Positions 18,045 through 27,409 of a stretch of DNA of 64,000 bases are shown piece by piece. Where the stretch lies: contig CAJMMQ010000005.1 in the NCBI GenBank assembly GCA_905214625.1, forward strand, positions 42,452-106,451, in the 5' to 3' direction. Under the pieces are notes generated by a model. That model saw nothing but the letters and a program-made list of their open reading frames with translations, made no database searches and was not told the DNA's origin. How positions within the stretch are numbered: the first letter of the stretch is position 1; each line of letters opens with the position of its first letter. The position numbers were made by a program, and so were the translations under genes. The stretch comes from an uncultured bacterium (lineage in GTDB: Bacteria > Bacteroidota > Bacteroidia > Bacteroidales > Bacteroidaceae).

Positions 18045-19071
18045 AATGTAAAATGAAGAAAATTAGCTCTCTTAACAGCTCCCCAACAGGGGTATTCGGG
18101 TTGTCTAAACCCTTACTTTTGGCATCTGTCTCTCTAATTTTAGAAATTATCTGCATCACTTTTACACCAGTATAATTTCTCATACCCGTTATGTAATCCT
18201 TCGCAGCCCACCCCGATTTAAGGTCCAACCAGCGTGCAACACTCTCGTCAGTTTTAGGTTGAGGAGCATAAAATGCTATAAGTAAATTTTGAAAATAAGA
18301 GAACAACATCGGTATGAGCATATATGCATTTCCGGCTTTTGGATTATCGTTGAAATAATACAAAATTCGTGTTGCCTTCAACACATCACGGTTAACAATA
18401 GCGCTACGCAATTCGTATGCATTAAAATCCTTGCTCACTCCTATCCTCTCCTCTACAATCTCTGGAGTAACACGTCTGTCATTTTCAGACAAAGAAAGAA
18501 TAAGCTTATCAAGCTCACTCGTCAGTCGACTCAAATCTGCACCGATATGGTCGGCTATCATCTGCGCTGACTTATGGTCTATTGCAGCGCGTCCATAGTT
18601 TTTAAGATAACTCTCAATGAAAGCCGGCAATTCATAATCACGCTTCTTCTTGCTCTCAAACACTACACCGGCGGCGGCAGTCTTGACCAATATTTTCTTT
18701 CGGCCGTCAATACTGCCGTTTTTATGACACAAGACCAAAACTGTTGATTTTACAGGTTTTTCAACATATTTTTCAAGATGCTCCCAATTTTTTATGTTCT
18801 GGGCCTCCTTCACTATCACAACCTGCCGCTCGGCCATCATCGGAAAACGCCTTGCCATGTCAACAATCTGACTTGAAGAAACGTCAGAGCCAAAGACAAC
18901 AGACAGGTTGAAGTCGCATTCTTCCGGAGTAAGAGCGTTCGTCGCGATATAATCTGTTATCTTATCAATATAATAAGACTCCTCGCCCATAAGAATATAT
19001 ACGGGCGCATAATTACCTGCACGCAAGTCGCGCATTATACTCTCAAAAGTAGCAATCTTTTTCTCTGCCAT
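18043..19071 (-). CDS. holA: DNA polymerase III subunit delta
   Basis: 342 residues, the clamp-loader subunit that opens the sliding clamp. N-terminal PVYILMGEESYYIDKITDYI, then FPMMAERQVVIVKEAQNIKNW and LVLCHKNGSIDGRKK follow the HolA domain I/II pattern, with the C-terminal helical collar domain from ~210. Cytoplasmic and essential. Divergently transcribed from the HsdR-N-like gene at 19265. Confidence 0.92.
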   Translation of the reverse strand: MAEKKIATFESIMRDLRAGNYAPVYILMGEESYYIDKITDYIATNALTPEECDFNLSVVFGSDVSSSQIVDMARRFPMMAERQVVIVKEAQNIKNWEHLEKYVEKPVKSTVLVLCHKNGSIDGRKKILVKTAAAGVVFESKKKRDYELPAFIESYLKNYGRAAIDHKSAQMIADHIGADLSRLTSELDKLILSLSENDRRVTPEIVEERIGVSKDFNAYELRSAIVNRDVLKATRILYYFNDNPKAGNAYMLIPMLFSYFQNLLIAFYAPQPKTDESVARWLDLKSGWAAKDYITGMRNYTGVKVMQIISKIRETDAKSKGLDNPNTPVGELLRELIFFILH

Positions 19072-19264
19072 ATCTTTATGTTTTACCTGAAAGCCATTGC
19101 TGCCAAAAAAGGGCGCTGACGTTCACCATTTAAAATAATAATGGCTAACTTTGCAAAAATTACAGAGCAAACGGCCTGAAGACATAAAAATCTGTCTGCG
19201 GCAATAAACTCACACGCCCTAACACATGGCAACTTAAAACCATTCAGAATGCAAATTTAATAAA

Positions 19265-19714
19265 ATGTATCGATTAAACCTACCCCAATACGAAATAAAA
19301 ATAAAACAGCAGAACGGCAAGACGCAGATTCTTGACACGCTGAGACGCAAGTTTGTAAGTCTTACACCGGAAGAATGGGTGCGTCAGCATTTTGTTCATT
19401 TCCTGACAGAGCACAAAGGTTATCCGGCATCACTCATTGCCAACGAGACAGAACTGACATGCGGCCAGAAGAAACTGCGCTGCGACAGCGTTCTATACGA
19501 CTCACAGGCACATCCGCGCATGATTATGGAGTATAAAGCTCCCACTATAGCTATTACCCAAAAGGTGTTCAACCAGATTTCGGTCTACAACATGCTGCTG
19601 AAAGTGGATTATCTTGTAGTGAGCAACGGCCTTCAACACTATTGCTGTCGCATGGATTACGAACACAACAGCTATTGTTTTCTGAAAGAAATACCTGATT
19701 TCAGCGAACTTTAA
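19265..19714 (+). CDS. Stand-alone type I restriction HsdR N-terminal-like protein
   Basis: 149 residues matching only the N-terminal nuclease domain (HSDR_N) of type I restriction motor subunits: CDSVLYDSQAHPRMIMEYKAPTIAI carries the PD-(D/E)xK pattern, with Asp then Glu-x-Lys, and Q in the following helix (KVFNQISVYN). No helicase, HsdM or HsdS gene is near. Bacteroidetes commonly carry this short gene beside holA, so it is probably a housekeeping nuclease or DNA-processing factor, not restriction. A TAACTTTG -7 box lies at 19146-19153. Confidence 0.8.
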   Translation: MYRLNLPQYEIKIKQQNGKTQILDTLRRKFVSLTPEEWVRQHFVHFLTEHKGYPASLIANETELTCGQKKLRCDSVLYDSQAHPRMIMEYKAPTIAITQKVFNQISVYNMLLKVDYLVVSNGLQHYCCRMDYEHNSYCFLKEIPDFSEL

Positions 19715-19817
19715 CCCAAATTGCATTTTGATTCCGGGTAAAGCTATATCAACAATAAAAACATTATCATTTGTCAAAACATTACCCCAAAAGTCTGATT
19801 TATAATTATAATTAAAA

Positions 19818-19865
19818 AGCGGACAAACACCAGATACATTCCTAATGGTATTTGTCCGCTCTTTA
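19818..19865. terminator. Bidirectional terminator between convergent genes
   Basis: 10-bp stem AGCGGACAAA (19818-19827) with 19851-19860, inner ACCA/TGGT, T-run CTTTATT on plus and TTTTTAATT on minus. Serves both the HsdR-N gene and the co-chaperone gene. Confidence 0.8.
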
Positions 19866-19947
19866 TTATATTCTAAACTGCACAATTAAAAAACTGGCAG
19901 ATTAGCCGTTCAGCATAAACATGAGGATATTTAACCGACTAAAACGT

Positions 19948-20772
19948 CTACATACCCCTTGCCTTATATATCTTTTCTTTAGCCTCGTTGATTTCCTGGA
20001 ATTTCTTTTCTGCCGCACGCCGAATATCCTCACCGAGCGCAGCCACACGGTCGGGATGATGCTTCAATGCAAGGTTACGATAGGCCTTTCTCACTTCATC
20101 GTCTGTCGCGTCAGGCGATACGCCTAACACTGCGTAGGCATCTTCCAGTGTGTCTTTCTGCAGATTCAACATCGAGTCGAGATCTGCCATATCCATGTGC
20201 ATATAGCGAACACACTCTCTCAATGCTGCAATTTCCTCATTTGGCATAGAACCGTCGGCCCTTGCTATCATTACTAGGAAGTTGAGCAGCTGCAAACGCT
20301 GGCCATAATCAAGATTCATGGCAATCTGCTCACAGCTCTGGCGTATCACATCCCTAAAAGCGTAAGGATTTGTGGCATTAAGCCTTTTTTGCTCATCAAA
20401 AAGACGCAAAAGTATGCTGTTGCCCTGCTCCACGGCCACTTCACCGAAGTTTGCGCGCAAAAACTTCCGCACAAACTCCATCTCGCTGTGCATCACCTTG
20501 CCGTCAGCCTTAATAATATATGACGCCAGAACAAGCAGCGAGAACAGAAAACTGTTGCGCTGACCCTCATAATATTGCTGTTCACGTGTCGCGTTGCCAA
20601 AGCCCTGACGGCCCGATGAAGAACTTCCGTAGCCGTTTTCAGGCTCACCATCTTTATTTACCGCCTTCAATCCATAATCAAACAAGGCTCCAAGTACCAC
20701 TCCGGCCAATGCTCCAAGCGCACCGCCGGACATAAAGCCCAATATGCCGCCTATCCATTTTCCTGCTGCCAT
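19948..20772 (-). CDS. TerB-DnaJ co-chaperone (DjlA-like)
   Basis: 274 residues. N-terminal Gly/Ala-rich membrane hairpin ([29 protein letters not shown]), a TerB-like helical domain (~70-190: [42 protein letters not shown]) and a C-terminal J domain (~205-274) with HHPDR. The layout equals DjlA, a membrane-anchored DnaK partner. Start at 20772 (MAAGKW) is chosen because it begins the membrane segment. Own promoter. Confidence 0.87.
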   Translation of the reverse strand: MAAGKWIGGILGFMSGGALGALAGVVLGALFDYGLKAVNKDGEPENGYGSSSSGRQGFGNATREQQYYEGQRNSFLFSLLVLASYIIKADGKVMHSEMEFVRKFLRANFGEVAVEQGNSILLRLFDEQKRLNATNPYAFRDVIRQSCEQIAMNLDYGQRLQLLNFLVMIARADGSMPNEEIAALRECVRYMHMDMADLDSMLNLQKDTLEDAYAVLGVSPDATDDEVRKAYRNLALKHHPDRVAALGEDIRRAAEKKFQEINEAKEKIYKARGM

Positions 20773-20887
20773 AATTTTCTTTTTCCGTTTAAAGCGCCAT
20801 ACGAACCTAACATATAAGGCCAAAAGTCTGACATAAAGTCACAAAAGCGCTTTTTTAAATTCATTTTGTAGTATATTTTTCCTTATG

Positions 20888-20918
20888 CAAATATAATGCA
20901 AACAGCGTACTGAACAAA
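20888..20918 (-). promoter_or_regulatory. Promoter of the TerB-DnaJ gene
   Basis: Minus strand TTTG (20915-20918), 19 nt, TATATTTG (20888-20895). Leader of about 105 nt. Nothing else is seen in 20919-21089. Confidence 0.65.
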
Positions 20919-21089
20919 ATAAATTTATTTAATTAAACCCAAATCGGTCTGTATGTCGTGAATGTATCGCCATAAACACCCCAGTTTACAGACTTTTTGG
21001 ATAATATATGTCTGAACCTTTGAAAATTCAGACGAATAAAACTGGCCCCCGGAGTTCACATACATCAGACAATTTTTATCATCACTTTG

Positions 21090-22127
21090 TCAGCTTATTA
21101 TACGCCAATGGCGGGCTGCATCAATCACTACGCCATAAAAGGCAGACAACTCAGTAACACAAAATCCTATCGTCTGACGCCTGTGTCCCATTGTCAGCAG
21201 CTCTTTTTCCTGAGTCATCATACACATTTTCATGCCTTCTGATATGACCATATTCAGACTTATGTCGCCGCTTGCCGACCTTACCACGATGTTTTTGTCT
21301 AATTTTTCATCACGCTCCACAGCCCTTGTCACATAGCCTATTGTATCATAAAACGCCCTGAATTCGCTGCGGTCCATGAATATTTTGTTGCGCTCATACT
21401 TTCCGTCTGCCGATTTTGTGCTTTGAGTAAGCTTGATATAAACATCCTTTCCGGCCTCATTAAAATCGAAAAATATCGTGCTGTAGCCCAAATCGAGCCT
21501 GCGGCTCCACTGTCCGCCGCCATTATCGGCCTGTCCTGCCACAGATCTGCCACCCATGCTGAATCCATTGGAAGTACTCTGATTTGCAGAAAAACTACGT
21601 CCGCTATACGAGCGTCCGCCCTGCTGCGGTGACGAATCCTTAGTTTTTGCCCTATTGTCTTGATTGTCAACAAGGTATCTCACGTTGCTGTATCCTGCCA
21701 AGCCGCGCTCCAGATTGCCGCCTTTTGAGCAATATCCGACGACAATTTCGTCAGCAAGAGCCATCATCAGTGCGTTGCGGTCAAATGCCGAGCGGGCGCA
21801 TACCGCATGCACCTCAGGCCCGCAATGGGTTATTATCAGCAGTTGTCCGCTGCCCAAAGCCTCGCTCACCGGCTCGCTCCACTGCTCATGCATGGCCTCA
21901 GCCAACACCAGTATTGCCGGAATTTTTCTTTCAAGCAATGATGAAAACACGTGTTTCTCCATTGGCGACTGGTCGCCGCACATAACACACACTTTGTCCG
22001 ATTGCAGGCATCCTATCCATCTGTCCACAGCCGTCTGAACTCCGGCAGGCTCTTTTCTCGAGCAGAAAAATGCCGTTTTTCGCAGCCGCATGATGTTTTC
22101 GTTGCCCAGTTTACTTCTTATTTCCAT
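21090..22127 (-). CDS. DprA-like Rossmann domain fused to a PUR-like nucleic acid-binding domain
   Basis: 345 residues. The N-terminal ~150 residues resemble a diverged DprA/SMF or LOG-like Rossmann fold: KLGNENIMRLRKTAFFCSR (compare the GSR loop), VCVMCGDQSPMEKHVFSSLL (compare SGLARGID) and AILVLAEAM. A Ser/Gly/Asn-rich linker (~155-205) follows. From ~210 the segment STIFFDFNEAGKDVYIKLTQS, then RNKIFMDRSEFRAFYDTI, resembles the PUR-family domain DUF3276 of Bacteroidetes. The C-terminal ~65 residues are unassigned. The combination suggests single-stranded nucleic acid handling. Start at 22127 follows the family-like opening MEIRSKLGNENI. Monocistronic with its own -7 box. Confidence 0.65.
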   Translation of the reverse strand: MEIRSKLGNENIMRLRKTAFFCSRKEPAGVQTAVDRWIGCLQSDKVCVMCGDQSPMEKHVFSSLLERKIPAILVLAEAMHEQWSEPVSEALGSGQLLIITHCGPEVHAVCARSAFDRNALMMALADEIVVGYCSKGGNLERGLAGYSNVRYLVDNQDNRAKTKDSSPQQGGRSYSGRSFSANQSTSNGFSMGGRSVAGQADNGGGQWSRRLDLGYSTIFFDFNEAGKDVYIKLTQSTKSADGKYERNKIFMDRSEFRAFYDTIGYVTRAVERDEKLDKNIVVRSASGDISLNMVISEGMKMCMMTQEKELLTMGHRRQTIGFCVTELSAFYGVVIDAARHWRIIS

Positions 22128-22238
22128 GTTTTTCGTTTTGGTATCAAATTCAAGACTATAATGCAAATCCTGGCCATAAGCCTAAAATTAGCCCCTGTTT
22201 TATGCCGAAATGCAGATTATCTTATACTAAGATTTATG

Positions 22239-22246
22239 CAAATATA
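22239..22246 (-). promoter_or_regulatory. -7 element for the DprA/PUR-like gene
   Basis: TATATTTG on the minus strand, 112 bp before the start codon; no clear -33. Confidence 0.45.
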
Positions 22247-22255
22247 CAAAAAAAC

Positions 22256-22334
22256 GGCATGCCGCGTATAAAAACTGATGCCGATTAATGCCTTCAGACA
22301 ATAAAAACATCATAATCTTCATATGCGGCATGCC
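22256..22334 (-). terminator. Long inverted repeat after the outer-membrane receptor gene
   Basis: GGCATGCCGCGTAT (22256-22269) and ATATGCGGCATGCC (22321-22334) pair over 14 positions with one mismatch, 51-nt loop. It lies 24 bp beyond the stop of the receptor gene and may end its message. Confidence 0.45.
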
Positions 22335-22358
22335 ATAAAGTCAACACACATTTGCCGT

Positions 22359-24695
22359 CTACATACGGTTCTTCTGGCTCTGTCCTGCTCCCGTGCCCTT
22401 ATATTTGCTCTTGTCAACGTTGAACTTATAGCGCACCGTAAGGCTGATTCTGCGTTGAGCCGGAGTGCCCCAAAGCGACTCGCGCATGGAGCCATAAAAC
22501 ATGGTCAAGCGCTGGCGTGAAGTCTTGAACAAGTCTTTTACTTGCAACTGCACCGTAAGCCGGTCTTGCATAAATGCCTTATACAAAGACATATCTGCCC
22601 TGAACGACGGCTTCCGCATATATACATTCTCGCCTCCTCCACGTGTAGTATAACGCATGTTAAGCGAAACGCGGCAGATTTTAGTGTCTAATGTGTTGTC
22701 AAAGCGGAATGTTCCAACGGGGTTGTCGAGCGGATTATGCCCGTGAACCTGCATGGCAAACCACTGCTTCTGCACGCCGAACATGAGCGACGGATGCCAC
22801 ACTCCAAAGGCCGGACTTATATTAAGCGAGGCATACATCTTGTCATACGACTCACCGTTTACCTGCCTGAAAAGCACCACCGACGGGTCGTCTCCGTAAG
22901 GTTCGCTGTGCTGTATTATCGGATCAATTACATGCGACCATCCAGCATTCAACATTATCCACTTATATGTAAGCGCCAAATTGACGTTGTTTGACCTCGA
23001 CGGCAGCAAAAACGGATTACCGCCCTCATAAGTGTAGCGATTGTCGTAGGTTATATTGCTGCGAAGCTGGTTATAAGACGGCCGGGATATGTCTGACGCA
23101 TAGCCCAACTGAACGCCAAAATCGCCGAACATGCCCGAAAGCGACAACGACGGAAAAACATTGTTAAACACGCGGCTCTGCTCACCTACATACACTCCGT
23201 CGTCATAATAGTCAAAATCAACATTCTCATATCTCACTCCGGCCTGCATGCTCAACGGTCCAAAATGGCGGACATATTCAACAAAGGCCGAGGCCATACC
23301 CTCCTCTATACGGCTCTTGTCATCTTCGAGAACATCTGCCGGAAGCACGCCATAAAGAGTCTTACGCACAGAATAAGAATACTCTCCGCCAAAAGCCAGG
23401 GTGCCGCCAAACAACGGAGACGTCAGCACCAACTTTGACGCCACAAGATTATTGCGGCTGTCTGACGACGTGCTGACTTGCTGATTTACAGGCTCCTGCC
23501 CTGTTTCCTGATAGTCCTCAACTGTCGTCATGCCTCTTCCCGTCTTGCTCCAATACCAGTCTGTATTAAAGTCAATACCCAACTGACCGATCTTTCCGAC
23601 ATAATATAAATTTCCTTGCAGCGTTGTGCTTTGTCCTGATGCGACGTAAGAGCTTAAAAGCTTTTCTGTGAGCAAATCGTCCTTAACGACACTCGATTCC
23701 ATATATCCCGAAGCGTTGTCCCACGGCATGCGATACCAGCTAAGGCTTGCCCCCAACGAATGATTCTCGTTGAACATATAGCTCAGCGCCAGCCGTCCAT
23801 AGATATTCCTGTCTTTATACACTTGGTCAAGCGAGCTTGGCTGCCGCCATGTCTTGTCAAGATATGTTATCTGCTCCACCTGCTTTGGGTCAAGTATGTT
23901 AGTTCTTGATATATTGAACGTTCCGCCAATGTCGAGGCCTCCGCTGCGCCAGTTCATGTTTATGCGCTCCTGCCCCGAGGCATAGCCTCGCTCTTTAAGC
24001 TCACCCGACAGTCTGTTGTCAAAGCCAAAGCCCTCGCCAACGGCCTTCTTGGTGGTTATGCGTATAACCGACTTGACACTTGCGCCATATCTTGCACCGG
24101 GATTTGTTACAACCTCAACCGACTTTATGTTGTCCGAACTAAGGCGTTCAAGCTCCACTTTGTCGAGCATCTTGCGCCCGTTTATATAAATTTCGGGCTC
24201 TCCGCGCCCAAAAACCTCTATTTTCTCGCTGTTTGCCGACACATTTGGTATGCGGTCGAGCAAATCTTCCATGCTTCCTGCCGTCTCCAGCACCGTCCCA
24301 ACCACGTTTGTCACCATGGCATCGCCCTTCAGCCTCGTCTTCGGCATACGGCTTCTGACAACGACCTCGCCAAGCATCTGCATATCTTCTTGCAGACAAA
24401 TGCGGCCCTCATCGTCAGTTCTGTCGGCATAAACGGTCTTATATCCCACGCCCGAAACGCGCAACAGGCGGCCATCTGGCGGAACATCAAAACCGAAACG
24501 GCCTATGCTGTCGGTCATAACGCCCGTAACATAAGCCGAATCAGGCAGCGACAAGGCCACCACATTTATATATGGTATGCCTTTACCATGCGCATCCACC
24601 ACTTGTCCGCTTACGTTCTGTCCTGCTGCCGTCAGTGTCATCAACGTTGCCGGAAGCAGCATCATCCGCTTTATATCAACACGTATCTTTGTCAT
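22359..24695 (-). CDS. Outer-membrane beta-barrel receptor (TonB-dependent receptor-like)
   Basis: 778 residues. Short signal region (MMLLPATLMTLTAAGQ), then a carboxypeptidase-regulatory-like beta-sandwich (~28-105: VSGQVVDAHGKGIPYINVVAL), a plug-like part (~110-215: LGEVVVRSRMPKTRLKGDAMVTNV; MEDLLDRIPNVSA; RGEPEIYINGR; VEVVTNPGARY) and a long beta-barrel to the C-terminus. This is the layout of the Bacteroidetes outer-membrane beta-barrel family 3 (PF14905). No SusD-like gene follows, so it is not a classical polysaccharide locus; substrate unknown, perhaps a peptide or metal complex. Confidence 0.83.
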   Translation of the reverse strand: MTKIRVDIKRMMLLPATLMTLTAAGQNVSGQVVDAHGKGIPYINVVALSLPDSAYVTGVMTDSIGRFGFDVPPDGRLLRVSGVGYKTVYADRTDDEGRICLQEDMQMLGEVVVRSRMPKTRLKGDAMVTNVVGTVLETAGSMEDLLDRIPNVSANSEKIEVFGRGEPEIYINGRKMLDKVELERLSSDNIKSVEVVTNPGARYGASVKSVIRITTKKAVGEGFGFDNRLSGELKERGYASGQERINMNWRSGGLDIGGTFNISRTNILDPKQVEQITYLDKTWRQPSSLDQVYKDRNIYGRLALSYMFNENHSLGASLSWYRMPWDNASGYMESSVVKDDLLTEKLLSSYVASGQSTTLQGNLYYVGKIGQLGIDFNTDWYWSKTGRGMTTVEDYQETGQEPVNQQVSTSSDSRNNLVASKLVLTSPLFGGTLAFGGEYSYSVRKTLYGVLPADVLEDDKSRIEEGMASAFVEYVRHFGPLSMQAGVRYENVDFDYYDDGVYVGEQSRVFNNVFPSLSLSGMFGDFGVQLGYASDISRPSYNQLRSNITYDNRYTYEGGNPFLLPSRSNNVNLALTYKWIMLNAGWSHVIDPIIQHSEPYGDDPSVVLFRQVNGESYDKMYASLNISPAFGVWHPSLMFGVQKQWFAMQVHGHNPLDNPVGTFRFDNTLDTKICRVSLNMRYTTRGGGENVYMRKPSFRADMSLYKAFMQDRLTVQLQVKDLFKTSRQRLTMFYGSMRESLWGTPAQRRISLTVRYKFNVDKSKYKGTGAGQSQKNRM

Positions 24696-24870
24696 CTGTT
24701 ATGCTTTTTTACTGAAAATATTTAACTTCAAACAGCATTTCTGACCTTATAAAGGCAGCCGCACCTTTGATTTTTTTCACTTTTAAGACGGATAAGCCAT
24801 AACAAACGTTGCACGGACAAGCTTATATTTACTCTTTTTAACGAATATGGTTAAAAACTATATAAAGCAA

Positions 24871-24903
24871 CAAAACGTCTGCCGATGAATTACGGCAGAC
24901 GTT
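24871..24903 (-). terminator. Terminator of the metallophosphoesterase gene
   Basis: Perfect 11-bp stem AACGTCTGCCG (24874-24884) with 24893-24903, 8-nt loop, T-run TTTTG on the minus strand. Confidence 0.8.
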
Positions 24904-24937
24904 CAGAAAGACTATTATGTATAACAACGGCTGAAAT

Positions 24938-26725
24938 TTATTCAACTATCACCTTTCCGTAGTAGCTTTTGTTGCCTTTTATAGCCTTAACAATATACAG
25001 GCCGCTGCCCATTGCATTTGTGGCAATTGCTGTTCCTGTATAGCGTCCGGCCAATGCACCGTTAGAAGAATATACCTCAACGCTCTCAGGCTCAACACCT
25101 TTAATAATAATCTGCCTATTGTCTGAGTCGTTATAAATCCTTACGGGAGATGTCTCTGCCTTAGAAACGCCTGTAGAGTTGCCTTCTTCCTTGATAATCT
25201 TGAACGAATCAAACAGTGTTGCGCTGCCTGCGTCGTTAACGGTGTATGTGCTTACAAATATCGTGTCGGCCGTAACCGTAACGTCGCTGAATGTAGGTTC
25301 GCCTGTCTGACCGAACTTTCCAGAGAAAAGTCCCCAGTAATTGTCAACTCCATGAGCCGAATATGCGTCAATCATGGCCTGCTCGTCGCGCGGCTCATAC
25401 TTCTTCTTGCCGGCTGAATTGTTGAGGAAGTACAGAGTGCCTTCGTTTACGTTGAACACACCACCCTGCTTTCCTGTCATATTCTCACGCACTCCGCCGG
25501 GAACAACGGTCTCAATCTCTTCTACTGCACCGTCTACAAGAGTCTTTGTCAGGTTATTAACCGGGCCGATAACTTCGTAGATATGGTCGTGGCCCTGCAA
25601 GGCTACGTCTATATGAAGCTCGTTGAACACGGGGAGCATGTTTTCACGTACAAGACGTCCGTCGCTGTCGCTCTGGTGCGACTGACTGCCTGTAAACATG
25701 TTCTTATGGAATGTGGCAATGCGCCATTTAACGTCTTTGTGCTCCTCTACCTGCTTTCTCATCCAGTCAGCAAGGGCGTCAAAGTAGCCTTCTTTCTTGT
25801 AGTCCTCATAGTTTATCACCATAAACAAGGCGTCGCCCTGAACAAACGAATAGACTGTTCCTTCCATTGTAGTAGGCACTGCCGAAGTTGTGTTGAACGT
25901 GTTGTCTGTGTTAAAGTGCCATGCAAAGTTGCTGTTTGAACTTGTATCGTGGTTACCCTGCGCAACAACCAGCGGATAGTTCATCCAGATATCCTGCATT
26001 GTGCTGAACCACTGCTCATATTCCCATTCAGAGTTGTTGGCTCCTGAAGTTTCAACCAAGTCGCCGTTCACCAGCACAAACTTGGCATCGGGCACCATCT
26101 TCTGTGCTGCATGGGCTGTTTTCTGAGAAACATCAAACATGCCGTCATTCTGTGCCTGGGTATCAGTTATATAGATGAACGAGAATCCTTCTTTCTTGTC
26201 GTATGACTCGGCGGCTGTGGTGAAGTGGCCAATCTCGCTCCAACCCTCCTCGTTACCAACACGGAACGAATAGGTTGTACCCGGTTTCAGGTCTTTTGCC
26301 AGAGCCTTATGGCTTGTGTATGAGCGCTTTGTGTTGGCCTCAATGCCTTCCACTCCGTTTTTGCTCGTCACGTAGTTAAGATCTTTTACATCAGCAGAAA
26401 CAGCATCAATTGTGATGTCGGGCTTGCTGAAATCTTCTACACTTGCGTCTGCCTTCAAGACAATCTGCACCTTGCCTGTCTTCACAGAACTGTTGGTAAA
26501 CCAAGCAAAGGCCATACGCGTAGTAGGATCTCCGTTAAGTGTCATGTTGATGCTGTAAGGCAGACTTGCCGACTGCATTTCTGCCATGAGGCGTGTCAGA
26601 CGTGTCCATGACGGAACGGTGTAGTTGTCCTGATTCAAACTGATTTCCTGTGCTGATGCTGACAGCATACCGGCTGAAAGGAATGCCACAACTACGCCAG
26701 ACTTGATTGTGTTAGAAATTTTCAT
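24938..26725 (-). CDS. Secreted metallophosphoesterase (purple acid phosphatase-like) with T9SS tail
   Basis: 595 residues. Signal peptide ending LSASAQ; an N-terminal fibronectin-like purple acid phosphatase domain (~50-170); a calcineurin-type phosphoesterase core with all ligand blocks: YITDTQAQ near 187, LVNGDLVE near 217, GNHDT near 257, FHKNM near 344, LQGHDHIYE near 385. The final ~75 residues (SPVRIYNDSDNRQIIIKG; VEVYSSNGALAG; GSGLYIVKAI) look like a type A T9SS sorting domain. Probably cell-surface or secreted phosphatase or phosphodiesterase. A possible -7 box TAATTTTG lies at 26768-26775 on the minus strand. Confidence 0.88.
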   Translation of the reverse strand: MKISNTIKSGVVVAFLSAGMLSASAQEISLNQDNYTVPSWTRLTRLMAEMQSASLPYSINMTLNGDPTTRMAFAWFTNSSVKTGKVQIVLKADASVEDFSKPDITIDAVSADVKDLNYVTSKNGVEGIEANTKRSYTSHKALAKDLKPGTTYSFRVGNEEGWSEIGHFTTAAESYDKKEGFSFIYITDTQAQNDGMFDVSQKTAHAAQKMVPDAKFVLVNGDLVETSGANNSEWEYEQWFSTMQDIWMNYPLVVAQGNHDTSSNSNFAWHFNTDNTFNTTSAVPTTMEGTVYSFVQGDALFMVINYEDYKKEGYFDALADWMRKQVEEHKDVKWRIATFHKNMFTGSQSHQSDSDGRLVRENMLPVFNELHIDVALQGHDHIYEVIGPVNNLTKTLVDGAVEEIETVVPGGVRENMTGKQGGVFNVNEGTLYFLNNSAGKKKYEPRDEQAMIDAYSAHGVDNYWGLFSGKFGQTGEPTFSDVTVTADTIFVSTYTVNDAGSATLFDSFKIIKEEGNSTGVSKAETSPVRIYNDSDNRQIIIKGVEPESVEVYSSNGALAGRYTGTAIATNAMGSGLYIVKAIKGNKSYYGKVIVE

Positions 26726-26775
26726 AAATAATTTTGTTTTAATGAAACATAATTAAATTTTCGTATGCAAAATTA

Positions 26776-27409
26776 TCAGTATGGTGTTTCATCTTTCTTA
26801 CAGCATAACTACGAGTTTGCAGCAAAATAATTACGAAAATAATACACCCAAAAAGCCCATATTTTAATGTACACGTAAGAGATTTTTATTAAAATGAAAT
26901 AAAATCAAGATTAAGTTATGGTTAATATAACAGGACGGACAACAGCGCCAGCAAATAACCTTCGGAATATGCCTTTCCGCAGAATTTTTATGACTATATT
27001 TTTACTCGAAGCGAAAAGACGCTCAAAAATCGAAAGTTTTTACCACGGAAATGCTTTCGATCAAACATATACCCAACATAATTTACATGGTTTGTTAAGC
27101 AAACAGCAGTTCTTTACTTTCAAACTGTTAATGGCCGAGTTACGACCCGTAACTGGGCCACTTTTGATGCAAAAGTGGCCGCTTTTTCAATCGCAAACCA
27201 TAGGATTTTTTCTGATAAGATGGCTTTGCTTAAATAAAAATCGGTTATTAGAGATTCGTGCGGATGCGGATGAACTAAAAAAACAGCAATATATACGACA
27301 AGAAAAATGGCGCAACAAACTTTTTGCTGCTGCAAAAGGACGATAAAAAGATAAAAGACAAAACTACAAGCAACAGCCTGTAGTCATGTCTTTTATCGGC
27401 AAAAAAACA
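26776..27409. other. Non-coding interval with hairpins, possible repeat copy E
   Basis: A 142-codon plus-strand open frame (26918-27346) is not credible. The interval holds ATCGAAAG...CTTTCGAT near 27025-27060 and a perfect 11-bp hairpin GGCCACTTTTG (27156-27166) with 27170-27180, loop ATG, followed by GCTTTTTC. The latter resembles the AAAAG/CTTTT modules of the dispersed repeat. Confidence 0.5.

Noticed and set aside
19265..19714. Type I restriction-modification locus
   Set aside because: No HsdM, HsdS or helicase part nearby; only the nuclease domain is present.
26918..27346. 142-codon plus-strand open frame
   Set aside because: Contains two strong hairpins, unlike-protein composition and no promoter; it lies in a gap with repeat-like modules.
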